A DNA stretch of 64,000 bases from Prinia subflava (taxonomy: Eukaryota; Chordata; Aves; Passeriformes; Cisticolidae). Below are positions 1 to 12,679 of the stretch, piece by piece. Position 1 is the first letter of the stretch. The number at the start of each line of letters is the position of its first letter. The DNA is taken from the NCBI RefSeq assembly GCF_021018805.1, contig NC_086247.1:150749285-150813284 (forward strand). The letters run 5' to 3'. Under the pieces are notes generated by a model. The model saw only the letters and a program-made list of their open reading frames with translations. It was not told the DNA's origin and did not search any database. The position numbers and the translations under genes are program-made.

Positions 1-654
1 TGAATTATTTGCTGTTATTTCCACTGGCACCACTGGGAAGACATTACTTCACTGTGTCTCCCTTATTGAGGCAGCTGTGCCCAAGAACAATTGGAGCAGG
101 ACTGAATTCAAGCTAATGAATTCCTGGAGTTGGAAGGGCAAAGATAAGAAAATGTCTCTACACCTCAAAGTTTTCTCTGAGGCTGCTTTTTAAGTAGAAT
201 ACAGACCTAGATAGCTTTGATCTCTATGGATACAGCTCTCCTTGGTCAAAGATGGTTTTTTTTTGGCACTGATGGATTTATCCATGTGACACTGCAAAAA
301 GTGGCTTCTCCTACATTCATATTAGAGCTGGCAGGAACAAGGAAGAATTTTGAGGGAGAAGCCAGGGACATGTGATGACAGACACGGGGTCTGTGCTTAT
401 TTCTGGTATCCATTCTGTAGAGTCTTTGAACAAGTCTCCTGTGCACCCTTTGGGACCAAAGCTGTGAAGAAACTTTGCTTTTTCTCATGCAAGGAAAAGT
501 GCTTCACTTATCTCTGTGTTCCAAGCATTGATTTATTCTTTAGCTCTTTGCTGAATTTCTCAAATTAAAGCAAGATAAAAGCATTTATCATCATGCTTTT
601 TAGATGTTTTTGGGAAAGGGGGAATGGTTTTAAGTGAAAGAGGGTAGACTTAGA

Positions 655-870
655 TTAAGTATTGGGAAGAAATTCTTCCCTGAGAGTGTGGTGAGGCCCT
701 GGCACAGGTTTCCCAGAGAGGCTGTGGCTGCTCCATCCCTGAAACTGTCCAAGGCCAGGCTGGATGGGGATTTGAGCAGCTTGGGACAGTAGAAGGTGTC
801 CCCATGGCAGAGGGTGGGAACTGGATGAGATTTAAGGTCCCTTCCAACCCAAACCATTCTAGGATTCTGT
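655..870 (+). mobile_element. CR1 LINE 3' end
   Basis: The segment runs from a TATTGGGAAGAAATTCTTCC start through the fossil CR1 3' consensus (TGAGGCCCTGGCACAGGTT, CTGTCCAAGGCCAGGCTGGA) to the terminal AAACCATTCTAGGATTCTGT with the ATTCTRTG-type end repeats. It is a 5'-truncated, non-coding copy in sense orientation. Confidence 0.9.
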
Positions 871-1988
871 AAGTTTGTTCACCTGATAGAGTGGATGAAT
901 TCATGTCACCTCCAAATGGATTTATAAAATAGAGAGATCTTTATCAGTGCTAGATATTGAAACTGTGTTCATAGTCAAGAGATCAAAATCTGAACTTGGA
1001 ACTCACTGACACAAATACTTACAGAACTTACACTTGCCCTGTTTTTGCATCCACCTTCTGCTGAGAAGGTCGTATGATAAATTCCCATTTTTCTGCCTTG
1101 CCTGCTAACACAATCATTCTGGAGGTCTGAAGTTGGGTTGGATGAATTCTGTTGGTGATAATGACCAAAATCTTCATTTTTCAGGCATAAACCAAGCTTC
1201 TGGCTCCATAAAGAGTCTTTTCCTCAAATGGAGCAGCTGAAGCTGGAATGGTTGATTCTGGCCTACTGTGAATTCAGGCAGCTGAAAGCCTGGAAGTGCA
1301 TTGCCATTGGAAAAGTTCAGATCAGCTTTGTCAGGGGAAAGAAAGGCTGTTGTGTCACAGTCAAACTGACCTGGAAAAATTTAAGGAAAGGTTTTTTTCT
1401 AGACATGGCTGCAGACAGGGCAAACCTCAAATGGATGAACCACCACATTTCTTGGAAAAGCCTCTAGGACGTTTCTTTCTCATCCCTCTTTAATACACAG
1501 CCCAGCTATATTAACTAGATGCTCTGCCTGGGGAGGAAAACAGTACAACAATAATTTTTCTGGTGAAGAATTCCTGGAAAAAGGGATTCAAATATCATCC
1601 ACATTGCACCCTAGACACAATATTAATGGCAGATGAGCAGGCATGTTCCTTTGGCACAGTAAATCTCATGGTGCTTTGTTATGTTGACTTTGTTATATTG
1701 ACCTCATGCTGGAGGTCTGGATCACCCCAAAAATCTGAAATATTTCAGAGCAGAAATAGCGTTGGTGTGATCCAACAGCTTTTTCTTCCAGGCCCAGCTG
1801 GATTTCCACTAGACTGGGAACCTCTGGACCTTTCTCCATCAGGGACCACAGTGTGGTTGGAATCATGTGCATTTCATCTTCAAGAAAATCATTGCTAATT
1901 GTAGTGTCCCCTTGATTTCAGAGGTGAGTGCTATCCATGGGATAGTCCTGAGCCGTGGCCAAGGGGTGCAGCGTGCAGGGCCACAGGT

Positions 1989-2178
1989 GTGTCCTGCATC
2001 ACCTGGGGTGTCCCTCATCACCTGGGGTGTCCCTCATCACCTGGTGTGTCCCACATCACCTGGGGTGTCCTGCATCACCTGGGGTGTCCCACATCACCTG
2101 GGGTGTCCCTCATCACCTGGGGTGTCCCACATCACCTGGAGTGTCCTGCATCACCTGGGGTGTCCCACATCACCTGGG
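1989..2178. repeat. Minisatellite, 19-bp unit, ten copies
   Basis: Ten contiguous units of GTGTCCYNCATCACCTGGG span exactly 190 bp with no indel. Variation is confined to the triplet after GTGTCC (CTC, TGC or CAC read as CTC/TGC/CAC variants) and to the last base in two units. Because 19 is not a multiple of 3, the array is open in all three + frames and creates three overlapping ORFs of about 120 codons, none of which is likely to be real. Confidence 0.95.
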
Positions 2179-3719
2179 CACAGCTCTGCCATGGATTTTC
2201 CACAGCACACAGGACAGATGTGGTTATTTCAGTCTCTGCCATAAGCATCTTAACCTCAAACCTTACAAATTCTTTTTCACCACTTTGTCTCCAGGGATGG
2301 AATTTGTCTCTCTGGGTTTTGGTGAATAATTCTTCAATTCTCTGACCTCAGTGAAGTCTGAACCCTGTAGAGCTGTGGGTCCTTCCTTGGAGTTCCTTTC
2401 CAGCTCTGGGTTCCTGACATTTGGGGATAAATGGTTCTCTGTAATGGCCTTTTTCTCTCTCTCCTGACTCAAGAGGGAGGCCAGAGGACCAGTTCAACCC
2501 TGTGGACTCTCTAAGCTGGTTAAAGCTCAGGCAAGGTGATCATCAGCCTGGGAATGGTCAGGGAAGATGACTCAGAGAAAAAGATGCAAAAATTGCTGTA
2601 ATGGGGCAGAAATTTCTTCTGTTGCCTCAGGCAGCAGGAACACACTTTGGTGGTTTAAACAAGGACTGCCACCTTTGCAAACCCTGCTGATAAATCTGAG
2701 TTTAGTCATCTTCTTCCAGCATTCGCTGGACTCCCATTCAGAAAAAAAAAAAAAAAAAGAGGAAAGAAAAGTACTGGAATTTAATACCTACATCTCTGAA
2801 AACACCATTAGCTGTGAAACACGTGTATGAGCTACTGCTCCCATCCCATAGTGTATTCACTGTGATGATTCCCACCTGGTTCTTTCAAAGCCATTACTTT
2901 TGTCATCTCCAGAATTGCCAGGAAGTCCTTCTGTAATAGGCAAAGAACATGGGTTAAGAGAAAATGAAAGGTGAATTAGAATTTGTCCAGGCAGCTGGGT
3001 AAGATAATGACTCGGATAAGATGAGTTTCTGGGAACCAGATTGAATAAAAGTATTTCTCTGTGAGCAGTTTAGTCACTGAAAAATGCAGGTTCAGGTTAC
3101 ATTTTAAATCGTTAAGGCTGAAAAATAGCAACCATTAACAAATTTGGAAAATGAAAATATATGACCATTTCATATTGTTCTGTTCAACAGAATATTGTTT
3201 CAGAGGTACTGGAACTTAAATTGAATTAGGGAGGAAAAGTAAAAAAATGATAAAATTCAAGATAAAAAGCTAAAAATGAAATTCCCTTTCTGCCTGTCTG
3301 ACTCTCTGTTTTCATGTCAGACAAGACAAAGGAAAAACTCTCAGTTAATTGAACAGAATGGGATTTTTGTGAGTGGTGTGCTTAAAAATAAAATATACAT
3401 TATTTACACAGTTCCACCTGTGAGTTCCTTGTTTCTATGGTGACATCCAGTTCATGAAATCCTCTCTTTTCTTTGATCCAGACTTAAATATTTCCAAGAA
3501 GACCACTCTGACCATCTAGTACGTGGTGTACATGATGATCTAGAGCAAAGGGAGCAGTTTCTTTCCAGTTTATGCAGAGATTATTAAAGTGTTGGGGTTT
3601 GCCCCATCTATTGTTTATTTTCAGTGGGTTTTTTAATTTGGTTTTGTTTATTTTGGTTGGTTGGTTGGGGTTTTTAATGAATATTTTCAAATATACAGCA
3701 TAGTAGATGCAGCCTGATC

Positions 3720-3770
3720 CAGTGTGAAGTGTCCCTGCCCACGGTGGGGTGGAATGAGGGGATCTTTAAG
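3720..3770 (+). mobile_element. CR1 LINE short 3' fragment
   Basis: GAAGTGTCCCTGCCCACGG followed by a GGGGATCTTTAAGG motif matches the CR1 3' segment with the usual order. The terminal repeats are lost. This is a short, diverged fragment. Confidence 0.6.
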
Positions 3771-4383
3771 GATTAAGGGTTTTTTTTGCTGGAGGATGTT
3801 AACCAAGCTATGAAAAAAATGCATTGATTGTAGACACAAATGAAAAAAAAATACTAAAGTGAATAATTCTGAGCACTTGTTTATAACAGGGAAAACACAG
3901 GATTACTGCACACCACATCCAGGAAATTTGGTTGTTTTAGTCAAGTTACCCAAAGGCAAGGAGAGGGCAGTTCAGCAATAAAGGACAGTACAACAAAAAT
4001 TTATGATCCCTGCTTGAGCATACAAAAGCCTAGGAGGATGTAAAAGATGCTGATATAAACATTAAGACAGACAAAATACAGATTTTGATCCTTTCCTTAA
4101 TTCTTCAGCTTTGGGCTTCTGCAGCTAATTAATGCATTAAATACGCCAGTGAATATAACAGGATCTACCAACACAGACTGAAATTAGGACTCTGGGCTGT
4201 GTTTAGGGCATGTTTATGCCCCTGGTGTGATGGGAAATCTGTAATATCTGCCCATTTCCACTGTGCCCTGCAGTAGCTCCCCATTTGTAATGATGTTCCC
4301 TATTTCTGGGGATGACAATCAGGATCCCTGTTCCTTCTGGCTTTTTGTTGGGCTGGAGCAGGAAAAGGAGCAGGAAAAGGAAA

Positions 4384-4414
4384 ACTCTCAGTCTCTGCAG
4401 CAGAGACTGAGAGT
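4384..4414. repeat. Perfect 14-bp hairpin
   Basis: ACTCTCAGTCTCTG is followed by CAG and then its exact reverse complement, giving a 14-bp stem with a 3-nt loop. It follows a GGAGCAGGAAAA duplication. No terminator or RNA function can be assigned. Confidence 0.85.
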
Positions 4415-4793
4415 GACTCTGGTTTGCAGGACCAGCAGCTGGACTCCACGACCCTTGTGTGTCCCTTCCAGCTCAGGGTATTCTGGGATTCTGTGAGTTT
4501 TCCTCACACAACTGGAGGTTTCTGTGCCTTAGGTGTTTCCAGCTTGGCTGTTGTCCCAAATCTGCCTTCCCAGTCCCAGGACAAAAGCTGTTTTTCGAGG
4601 GAGTGACTCATGAGGTGCATTTGGAACATCTGTTTTCCAGAGAGGACAATGTTCTCCAGAGCTGCCTGTTCCTGTCTATCCCCACAAAAACTTCGAGGGC
4701 CATTCAAATGTAGATGTTTGTGATGGTCCATTAAATCCCACTCTGGAAAGCAAATTTGCCAGGTGCCGCTTCCTTTGTTCGTGGGAATGGTTG

Positions 4794-4836
4794 ACTTTTA
4801 TTCTTCTCCCACCACTGATGAGAGGAGAATAAAAGT
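4794..4836. repeat. 15-bp inverted repeat, one mismatch
   Basis: ACTTTTATTCTTCTC at 4794-4808 pairs with GAGGAGAATAAAAGT at 4822-4836 across a 13-nt loop, with one mismatch that would be a wobble pair in RNA. Function is unknown. Confidence 0.8.
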
Positions 4837-5564
4837 GATGGGAGCAAGAAAGGGTCGGAAGAAATTCGCATGGTGTTCTGTTGATAACTTCAGTGGCTTT
4901 CTTGTGATAACTTCGATTGGAAGATTTTTCTGTGCCCACTTAAGAATCACCTCTTCCCCAGCACTTGGGTTTCTGGAGGAACAGTCTGACATTTTATTTA
5001 AAATCACTCATTTTTCTACTTGCCTGTACTCTAGGATCGCTTGGAAGACTCTAGCCGTGAATAAAATTTTATTAGACCAAAGACTCAAGGGTCTTCTTAG
5101 CCTGTTCTTACCATGAAATGTTTTTTTCTTATGAGATTTCACCACACACTGATATTCTCACAGAGGTGGCCAGTGCTTAAAGCTGCCCAACTGTACAATT
5201 TCATTTCTTCTTGCAGCTTCTTCTGTGCTACATCCACTACTTCTTAATATACCTCACAGACTTAAGCCAAGAACTTCATTACAGGGAACTGCCTACTCAA
5301 TAATACATGCAGCTGAATAAGTGTAATAATTTGGACTCCTGACAGGCTTTGCATATTGATTTTTCCTCAGCAAAATAAAACTGAAGCAGAATAAGTTAAA
5401 TCATCTTCAGATAGACGAGCAAGTTACAGTGCTGTAACAAGTTCTTAACTGCTCTAAGTGGTAGAAAAATCTCTGTATATACTTATCTCAGCATGGCAAA
5501 AATGAGATAATTCAGCCCTATTTACCCTCCAAAGCAGCTGCACAAAGTCACATTCATATATTCT

Positions 5565-5634
5565 GTGCCCATGGCAGGGGAATTGGAATTAAATGGTCCT
5601 TAAGGTTCTTTCCAAGCCAAATTATTCTATAAAT
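5565..5634 (+). mobile_element. CR1 LINE short 3' fragment
   Basis: CCCATGGCAGGGGAATTGGA, then GGTCCTTAAGGTTCTTTCC and an AAATTATTCTATAAAT end are recognisable as the last ~70 bp of a CR1 copy in sense orientation. Confidence 0.75.
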
Positions 5635-7344
5635 ATCAACTCTCTGAGCTCTTACTAAGCTTTATATTTTTCTGCAAAGTTCTTGGCCTTTTCTACTACT
5701 GGAAGAAGAAGTAGGAAGAAATGCAGGTCCAATCTTCCTTGTATTTTATTTTTCTGTGCAAAGCAGGATGAGGATGGGGAAGGGAGATCCTTGGCTTTGC
5801 CCATGAGCTGCTATCCAGCACTGCTGGCTCAGAGTGGATGTGGTAATGTGGTCCTGGAAAAAGGCAGGGAATGAAAAATGTGCAATTCCTTCCCCAAATT
5901 CCTCACAAGAAAAGGAGGGAACAGGGAAGTGAAAAGGGAAAATTATGTCATGTGATTTTTCCAATCTGCTGTAACAGGAATTAAGGAATTTCTTTTTTGT
6001 TTTGGGGGACATAAAGCTTTATACGTGGCAATATTTCCTTCCAGAGAGAAGAATTTTGCATTCTGTGCAAGAAAACAAATTAACTTGGCCTGTGCTGTTC
6101 TGCTTCCCAGCTTGAGATTTCATTTTCTAATGAGTTCCACCACAGAAACAAGTTATTCTATGGTGCAGGAATTCTTTACCAATGTCACTCTTGGGTTTAA
6201 AGGTGGGATTAATCTCACTTTAGCTGGATGAAAGCAGAATATTTTCTTTAAGTGGATGTGTAGGCTCTCCTATAAAAAAGAAAAAAAAAAGAAGGAAAAA
6301 AGTTGATTTGACTAGCCTAAGTTTTATAACTATTTTAAGAAAATGTATTCATTTAAGATACTTCAGAAGTAAGATAAAAGATCTTCTGCTCTATTGGTGT
6401 GTCATCTGATTTTCTTTCATTTCCTATAGACAGGAATGTTGAATGTTGGAGTCCATTTTCTCCCCAGTATAACCATCATTCCTGCAAAATATTTGGAAAG
6501 GAATAGAATTAAGAAAAATTTGCCCACAAGACCTCAAATTGATCTATTAAAATAAATGTTCTTTCCTCTTCTTTTCCTTTGAGAATTTTGCTCCTGGATG
6601 ATGCCATGAAGGCTCACGATTTTGACAGCTCAGTGAATGTATAATGTCTTATAAATTATTTACAGATGAATCAAAGCAATTACCTGTCTCTTGCACAACA
6701 TTGTAAACATGGAGTTTAGAGGCGTTTTTAGTTTTAACTTGAATATTTTGAGCCTTAAGCCATGTGGAAATGGCTTGACAGCCAACAGCCTCACCTCCCA
6801 GCTAATAAAATATTTATAGCTATGATCAGCTTGTTTTTCAAAAAGATCTTTGACAAGTCACACCTTTAAAATATTGATGATTCCTTAAGTAAACACATTT
6901 TTTATCAAAATGAGAGCAACCAGTCCCCAGCTGGCAGTGGAAGTCAGTTTTGCTATCAGCACCAAGAACAGGTGGAATTCTGCTGCTCCCAATCCCATCT
7001 CAGCTCCCACCGAATCCAACAGGCATTTTTGGAGTGTGTTTCAGTGAAGAGAACTCTGCTGGGCTCTGTATTTAGGGAAAAAATGCCCCCTTTGGGGAAA
7101 AATTGCATCACTGGATGTGAGACATCTAAATTATTGGTTAAATTAGCTGGCGAGTCTCCCAAGACTCCTTGTAGAGTTATAGACACAGAGGTTTACATCC
7201 AGTTTGCATATTAAAAACCTAAATTAAGGTGCCTCAATAAGCAAGCTGAGTCCCACTGAAGGTGTATCCGTAATCTCAGAGCTGAGCTGCCTCTTTCACT
7301 TCCCAGTCCTGGGGTTCCTCCTTTTTTCAGTGTTTATAGACATT

Positions 7345-7554
7345 ATTTTCTTTTTCTTATTGGTGTTTTGGTTGTTGGGTTGTTTGGGGTTGTTTGGGGC
7401 TTTTTTTTGTTGTTTATTTGATTGGGATTTTTCTTGTTGTTGTTTTGATTTTTTTGGGGGGGTTGGTGGGTTTTGTTTGGTTTTTTGCAGGTTTTTTTGG
7501 TTTTTTGTGGGGGTTTTTTTGGTTTGTTTGTTGGTTTGTGGGTTTTTTTGTGAA
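7345..7554. repeat. G/T-rich low-complexity tract
   Basis: About 210 bp on the + strand contain almost only T and G, with runs such as TTTTTTGGGGGGG and repeated TTGTTTGGGG. Long ORFs on both strands here (F/W/G-rich or K/N/P-rich) are composition artefacts. Several G-runs could form quadruplexes, but no strict four-run motif with short loops was verified. Confidence 0.85.
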
Positions 7555-8810
7555 GCAAATGGGAACCTCATGGAAATAATTGGACATGGGTTAAACAGCA
7601 TCATTTTCACCCTCCAAGAACAGACAGTTGAGCCTTGAGGACAAGCACCTGCAGATGCTTTTCTTATTGATCCTTTTCCTTGCCTTTCTGATTACCCTAA
7701 AAGCCATTTCAGGCTTCCATGGCAGCTTGCACTTTTGGTAATCAAGCCATACATTTCCTGCTCCCACTGCTGCTGGAATCGATTGGTTTGTGTCCTTTTG
7801 CAGAAAAAAAAACACCACAGATCGAAGGGAGCAGAGAGAAACAACACAAGTGCAAATCACAACCCAAACAAAAGGAAAGGCTGCAAGGATCCAGCACTGA
7901 GTGAGCAGCCAGGACCTGGCTGAAAAAATTACTGGACACACAAGTCAGTGCACAAGGAAATGCTTTAGAGGAGAAAAACAATTATTAGAGTGTGTAATGA
8001 GTATGCCCAAGCCACATGCCAAGAGCAAAGCCAAATTGAAATAACCAACACAATTAATAAAATGCTCTGAAGGATTGTTGTGCTTATTTTAAGAACGTGC
8101 CTCATCTTTATTCCCAAGACAGGAAAGGACTTGAGTCTGTTCCAGGTTTTTGGCCATAAAGACTAATGATTAATGTAATTCCACCCCTTCTCTGCTACCC
8201 TGCAAACTGCCCACACCAGAACCCAGTGCAGTCATAACTGAATAATCCTGAACAGGATTAAACACGCTGCTCCCAGTCTGCAGGACTATTTCATAATTAT
8301 CTCCATGCAGGACAGACCAGAATCACTGATTTCTTTCTCATTATTCCACTGGACTGAGAACTGATAAAGAGATTTTCCAGTGGTGTGCCTACAGCAGCTG
8401 AGCGTTCCTGCTCACATGAATAACATTTCTCACTTGGGTTATAAACTGAATGGATTTTGGGTGCTTCCTCATTTTTCTCCTACCTGTATCTCAAACAGAC
8501 TGTGGGCAGAGTAATCTATTTGAAGATAAATACAAATATAAACCTGTACTCTATTCCTGCATAAATACACACCTACAGCTATAAAAAACTTACATCTAAC
8601 TGAGGTTTACATCAGGATTTAATTTTAAATCTGCTAAATAAGCCAACATCTGTTCATTCATGGAATATTAGGAAGAAATTTATTATTGCATTTATCTATG
8701 ACATTGAAGTTATTGCCATCCCTGCAAGTCAAAAATTCTCAAGTGACTGAAACATAAAGAAGTTTCTGGACCTTTGTAACTCAAGCACACAGAATTGAGC
8801 CATGTAATAA

Positions 8811-8900
8811 GTTGGGTTGTTGTTGTTGTTTTGTTTTTGTTTTTGTTTGTTTTAGTTTTTTTGTGTTTTGTTTTTGTTTTTGGTTTTGTTTTGTTTTTTG
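8811..8900. repeat. G/T-rich simple repeat, (TTG)n and (TTTTTG)n
   Basis: GTTGTTGTTGTTGTTTTG is followed by repeated GTTTTT units, forming a short G/T microsatellite tract without coding content. Confidence 0.85.
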
Positions 8901-11722
8901 ATGCTTTGTCCAGCTAATAAAAACATCACAGACAATGAGAACTCCCCAAATTCCCTTTAGATACTTCAGTTATATTTTATTTTGCCTGGGTGCAAGGAAG
9001 GATCTCTGTGAGTCCACAGGTCCCTTTAGGATTATTTTCCATTTTTCCATAATGGTTCCGTATTCCGATTAAAAAATATTGATTAGATATATGCAAATGT
9101 TCATAGTTCTTTATTATTTCATATGGGAGGGAAATTACCTGCCCACACACGTTTGTGAGAAATACTACAGAACAGTTTGTTTCCTAGTTGATCTTGGTCT
9201 CTTTCTAATAGGAAGAGAGGGAGAAAGAATAATAATATACTTACCTAATTTTCATATTTCTTTTTTAACCCATCTCTAAATTTTCTAAATCAATTAATCT
9301 CTAATTTATAGCAGCTTTAGACATGCAGAAACTAATTAACTCTTTTGGAATTAATTCCTTATTTACAGGAGTAAGCCACAACAAATTGAGGATGTGCAGA
9401 CTTTTTTTTCCCCCAAAAATATTGTTAAAATCCACATTCTTCCCAAAATACATCCTCCTTCAATGGTTTCATCAATGGCTTTTATGGAGGTAGTGACTAA
9501 CCCAGCACTGCTGAAGGTTTAATCTGTATCTCTGTATATTCTTGGTGTTTCTGCTCCTGTAGATTGACCATAAATTGTCAATTCCTCTTGGCAGCCACCT
9601 CCCATTTCTTCGTGTATCCTGCCAGCCTTTAGACAAAGAAAGCCAGGCCCATCACACTTATTCTGCTCCAAAGACAAGCAGAGAGGGGTTATCTTGTCCC
9701 TACTTATTCAGGTCTTTCATTAACAGAACTGTAATTTTAGGTTTTCCTGTGATTTTCTGGGCATTTTCACCAAAGGTATTCCCTGGACCTAAACATCAGA
9801 AATACTTCTGCCATCTTCTGTGCTGTTTATTCCATTTCCAGTGACCCTAGTGAGGCTGGATCACACTGAATTTGTGATGTTATTTTTTCCCACTTTCTGA
9901 ATATGTTGAGGGCACTCAAAAAAATCCAGTAAGGAAGAGAAGACAGACTTTGTTAAACTCAGATATTTTGTTCCTGTTCAGGAGCCTGAAATGCAGCACT
10001 TGCACCCCTTCACAGGGGACTGGACTGGCTGTTGATAATGTATTTATTTCCTTTGTTTCCTCCACCAGACCATGAGGTCCCACGAGCTCTAATAAGGAAT
10101 TGTTTGACTCACCACTAGAACAATTTCCAGGACAGATTATGGAATTTTGCACTCTGGAAGAAATTAAGTTATTTAATTCAGTCGTTTCTCACCCTCTGAA
10201 GGTTTGAAGGAGTAAACAAGGAACAAATGCCTCTCAGGAGTGTCCCCACTGGCGTCACTCTGGTTACATCAGGAGTGAATTTGGCCCAGGATGGGTTATA
10301 AGTTATCTTCTCCTACATTTTCCACTGAGATAATTCTATTTATGAACCCCAGAAAAGCAAGAAGGTGGGGAGCAGGAGCCAGAAAACAAAGGGGCAGCTT
10401 GATTTTACAATTCTGGCTCTGGAGAGCCATTTAGATTTCAGTGTCACCATCAGTTGTGGTTTGTTTGGTTTTGTTTTTCAGCTGAAAAAAAGAACAGAAA
10501 ATCTTCTTACACCCAGAGCTAGCCTGAAACAAAAAGAATAATGATTTTTAAATCCTTTTGAGGGATCTTAATATATGCATACCACAATTTAATTTCTGAA
10601 ATTATGATTGACTTGAGGTCAGTTGCTCTTTTCAGTTGTTTATTGCTTGCCTGTTTTCTTTGGTCTATTTATCCTTTTAGAAACAAGTCATATTTCCAAA
10701 ATGTTATTGACTGGGCAATTATTAACCTCAGGCTATGCTGAATAATTTCCACTGAAAACCCTGTTCTCCTGTGTTGGGATTTTTTAAGACACAAACTCAG
10801 AGACTGTTTCAAGGTTTGTGTCTCATTTTAGTCCCACTCCAGTGCTGTTGTGAGATTAGTTAGAAATGAAAAAAATCAAAGAAAGATGTTATCATTATTT
10901 TCTTTTGAGACAGAAAAGATTTGAAGCCATGAATTTATTATTGTGAATCCTCAAGGCTCAAGAGACCTGCTGTTAAATTTTCTCTTCATCTCCTTCCATG
11001 CCATTAAATCCTGTCTCCATTTTCAAAGGAACGCAGACTCCAAATTACCAAAAAAGACACTCTCAAAATTTTTCTACTTTCTCTGTCTCCATGGCAACTG
11101 TTTATCCCAGAGATCTTTCCAGATGTCTTCTTCACAGGCCCATAAATCTCATAATGGGCCCAACATCACTCCAAGGGTGGCAAAGCTGTCTGTGGACTGT
11201 TCAGCTCTCCAGCTTGGGAAGATTTTTTATCTTTTTCACCCTAGCTGAAAGCCAGGTTCACTGTGAGGCACATCAGTAGTTGTGGGGAAAAGATATTAAA
11301 TATATATGATATTTTAAATATATGTATCTATTTCTATCCAACTAATTCAACATCACAGCCAGTTGCATGCTTAGATAATTTTAATTAAACTGTTGACAAA
11401 GGCAGGCCACAGCTGACAGTGCTTTTGATGGCCAGGCTGTGGCCGTAGGATGTGACCAAGGGAAGATGAGGCTGTGTGGAAGAGCAACGCCTCTTTCATG
11501 GTTATTAACCCATCTTCTCAAACTCTGTCCTGACTCCACAACCTTCAGGCAGGGTTTTTTATGGTGCCCTTCCCAGAAATTCCTGAGCCCAGCCGTGTAA
11601 GGATTAAAAGCTGTAGCTGTGATGTATGAGAGGCCCGCTGGGCGCGGCGGCAGCAGCTCCTTTTCCCCTCTGTCTCAGCCTGGAGAATTAATGAAAGATA
11701 AAGTTCAGGATGCCCTCAGAAG

Positions 11723-12528
11723 TGTTAAAAATAAGACGCTTGACACGGCCAATATATCAAGCAGCAATTTAATAATTAATTAATTAACATGGTAAAGTGT
11801 GAGCAAAAAGGCAGCACTGGGTACAGTGGTAGGGGTTTTCCCTTCCAACTGCACACCCATTGCTGGATTTGATGGTATTTTATTTGCTATATTCATACAT
11901 ATTCATAAGCTTTCTCAGCAGTTTCCATTTCTAGTTTTAACGTCACAATTCAATACCTAACAGCCATAAATCTATAGATTGTCCTGTATAATTCTATAGA
12001 CCATTGTGATCTATTCTGATATTTCAATACTCCAGGATGTACTTCCAGGATATGTTTTTCCAGGTGGTGGGATCTGGCTTCCAGATATGGGGTCCCATCT
12101 CTATTTTCAAGTCCATCAATCTCCAATGCTGATGTCCAGTTTCCCTCTCCAGGAGCCATAAATCAGTGAGCTGAAGTCATATCTTCATGTCCAGGATGTT
12201 TTCCCACCTTGTGTGAGGCCTGAGCCCCCTCCTTATTTCCTTCTTTTGTCTAAAAAAAAACCTTTTTGCACTCTAAAACTACAGTTTAAAATTCTTTAAT
12301 ACAAAGCAAGCTTCTAAAGTTATAATTAAAGGACACTTATTGCAGAATAGCTTGAGACTTATAATAGATAATTGCAAGCAAAAGATTTATTCAAAAACTT
12401 CCTTCCATGCTTTCCTCAGCTGTTTATTAGAACTCATCTTTATAACTGTCCCATGGCTGTGTTCCACCACTATGATTACACAGATTTTCTTCATTTCCCT
12501 GACACGAAACATAACTTTGTATTTCACA
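11723..12528 (-). mobile_element. Solo LTR of an endogenous retrovirus, 806 bp
   Basis: On the minus strand the element starts TGTGAAAT and ends TTTTTAACA, with TG...CA termini. It is flanked by a perfect 4-bp target duplication GAAG (11719-11722 and 12529-12532). A TATA-like GTTATAAAG and AATAAA signals occur in the minus orientation. No gag, pol or env reading frame adjoins it, so it is a solo LTR left after recombination. The TATTAACA at 12661 was considered as an alternative right end, but it has no target duplication. Family assignment (ERV1 or ERVL type) is open; 4-bp duplications favour a gammaretrovirus-like origin. Confidence 0.75.
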
Positions 12529-12679
12529 GAAGGGAGGGAGATGAGTCAGAACCGGTGCTGGGGGACAATGGTGGTGTGAAAAAGTCATATTGTGTGTGTG
12601 GCTCTATGCAGATATTTACTATATGTAATATGCTAAGTAGAAGGGTTATGCAGTATTAACATTTTAATAATATAGTTAT

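Noticed and set aside
1867..1900. ATCTTCAAGAAAATCATTGC as the missing exon with an IFKK motif
   Set aside because: The next codons do not continue as the PAC1 N terminus, there is no downstream cysteine pattern, and no phase-1 donor follows.
1867..2345. Three overlapping forward ORFs of about 120 codons
   Set aside because: They are the three frames of a 19-bp tandem repeat.
7296..7638. Overlapping ORFs on both strands of the G/T tract
   Set aside because: They are low-complexity K/N/P or F/W/G peptides caused by base composition.
12661..12661. Right end of the 11.7-kb LTR at a TATTAACA motif
   Set aside because: It has no matching target duplication, whereas an end at 12528 gives an exact GAAG duplication and a TGTGAAAT start.
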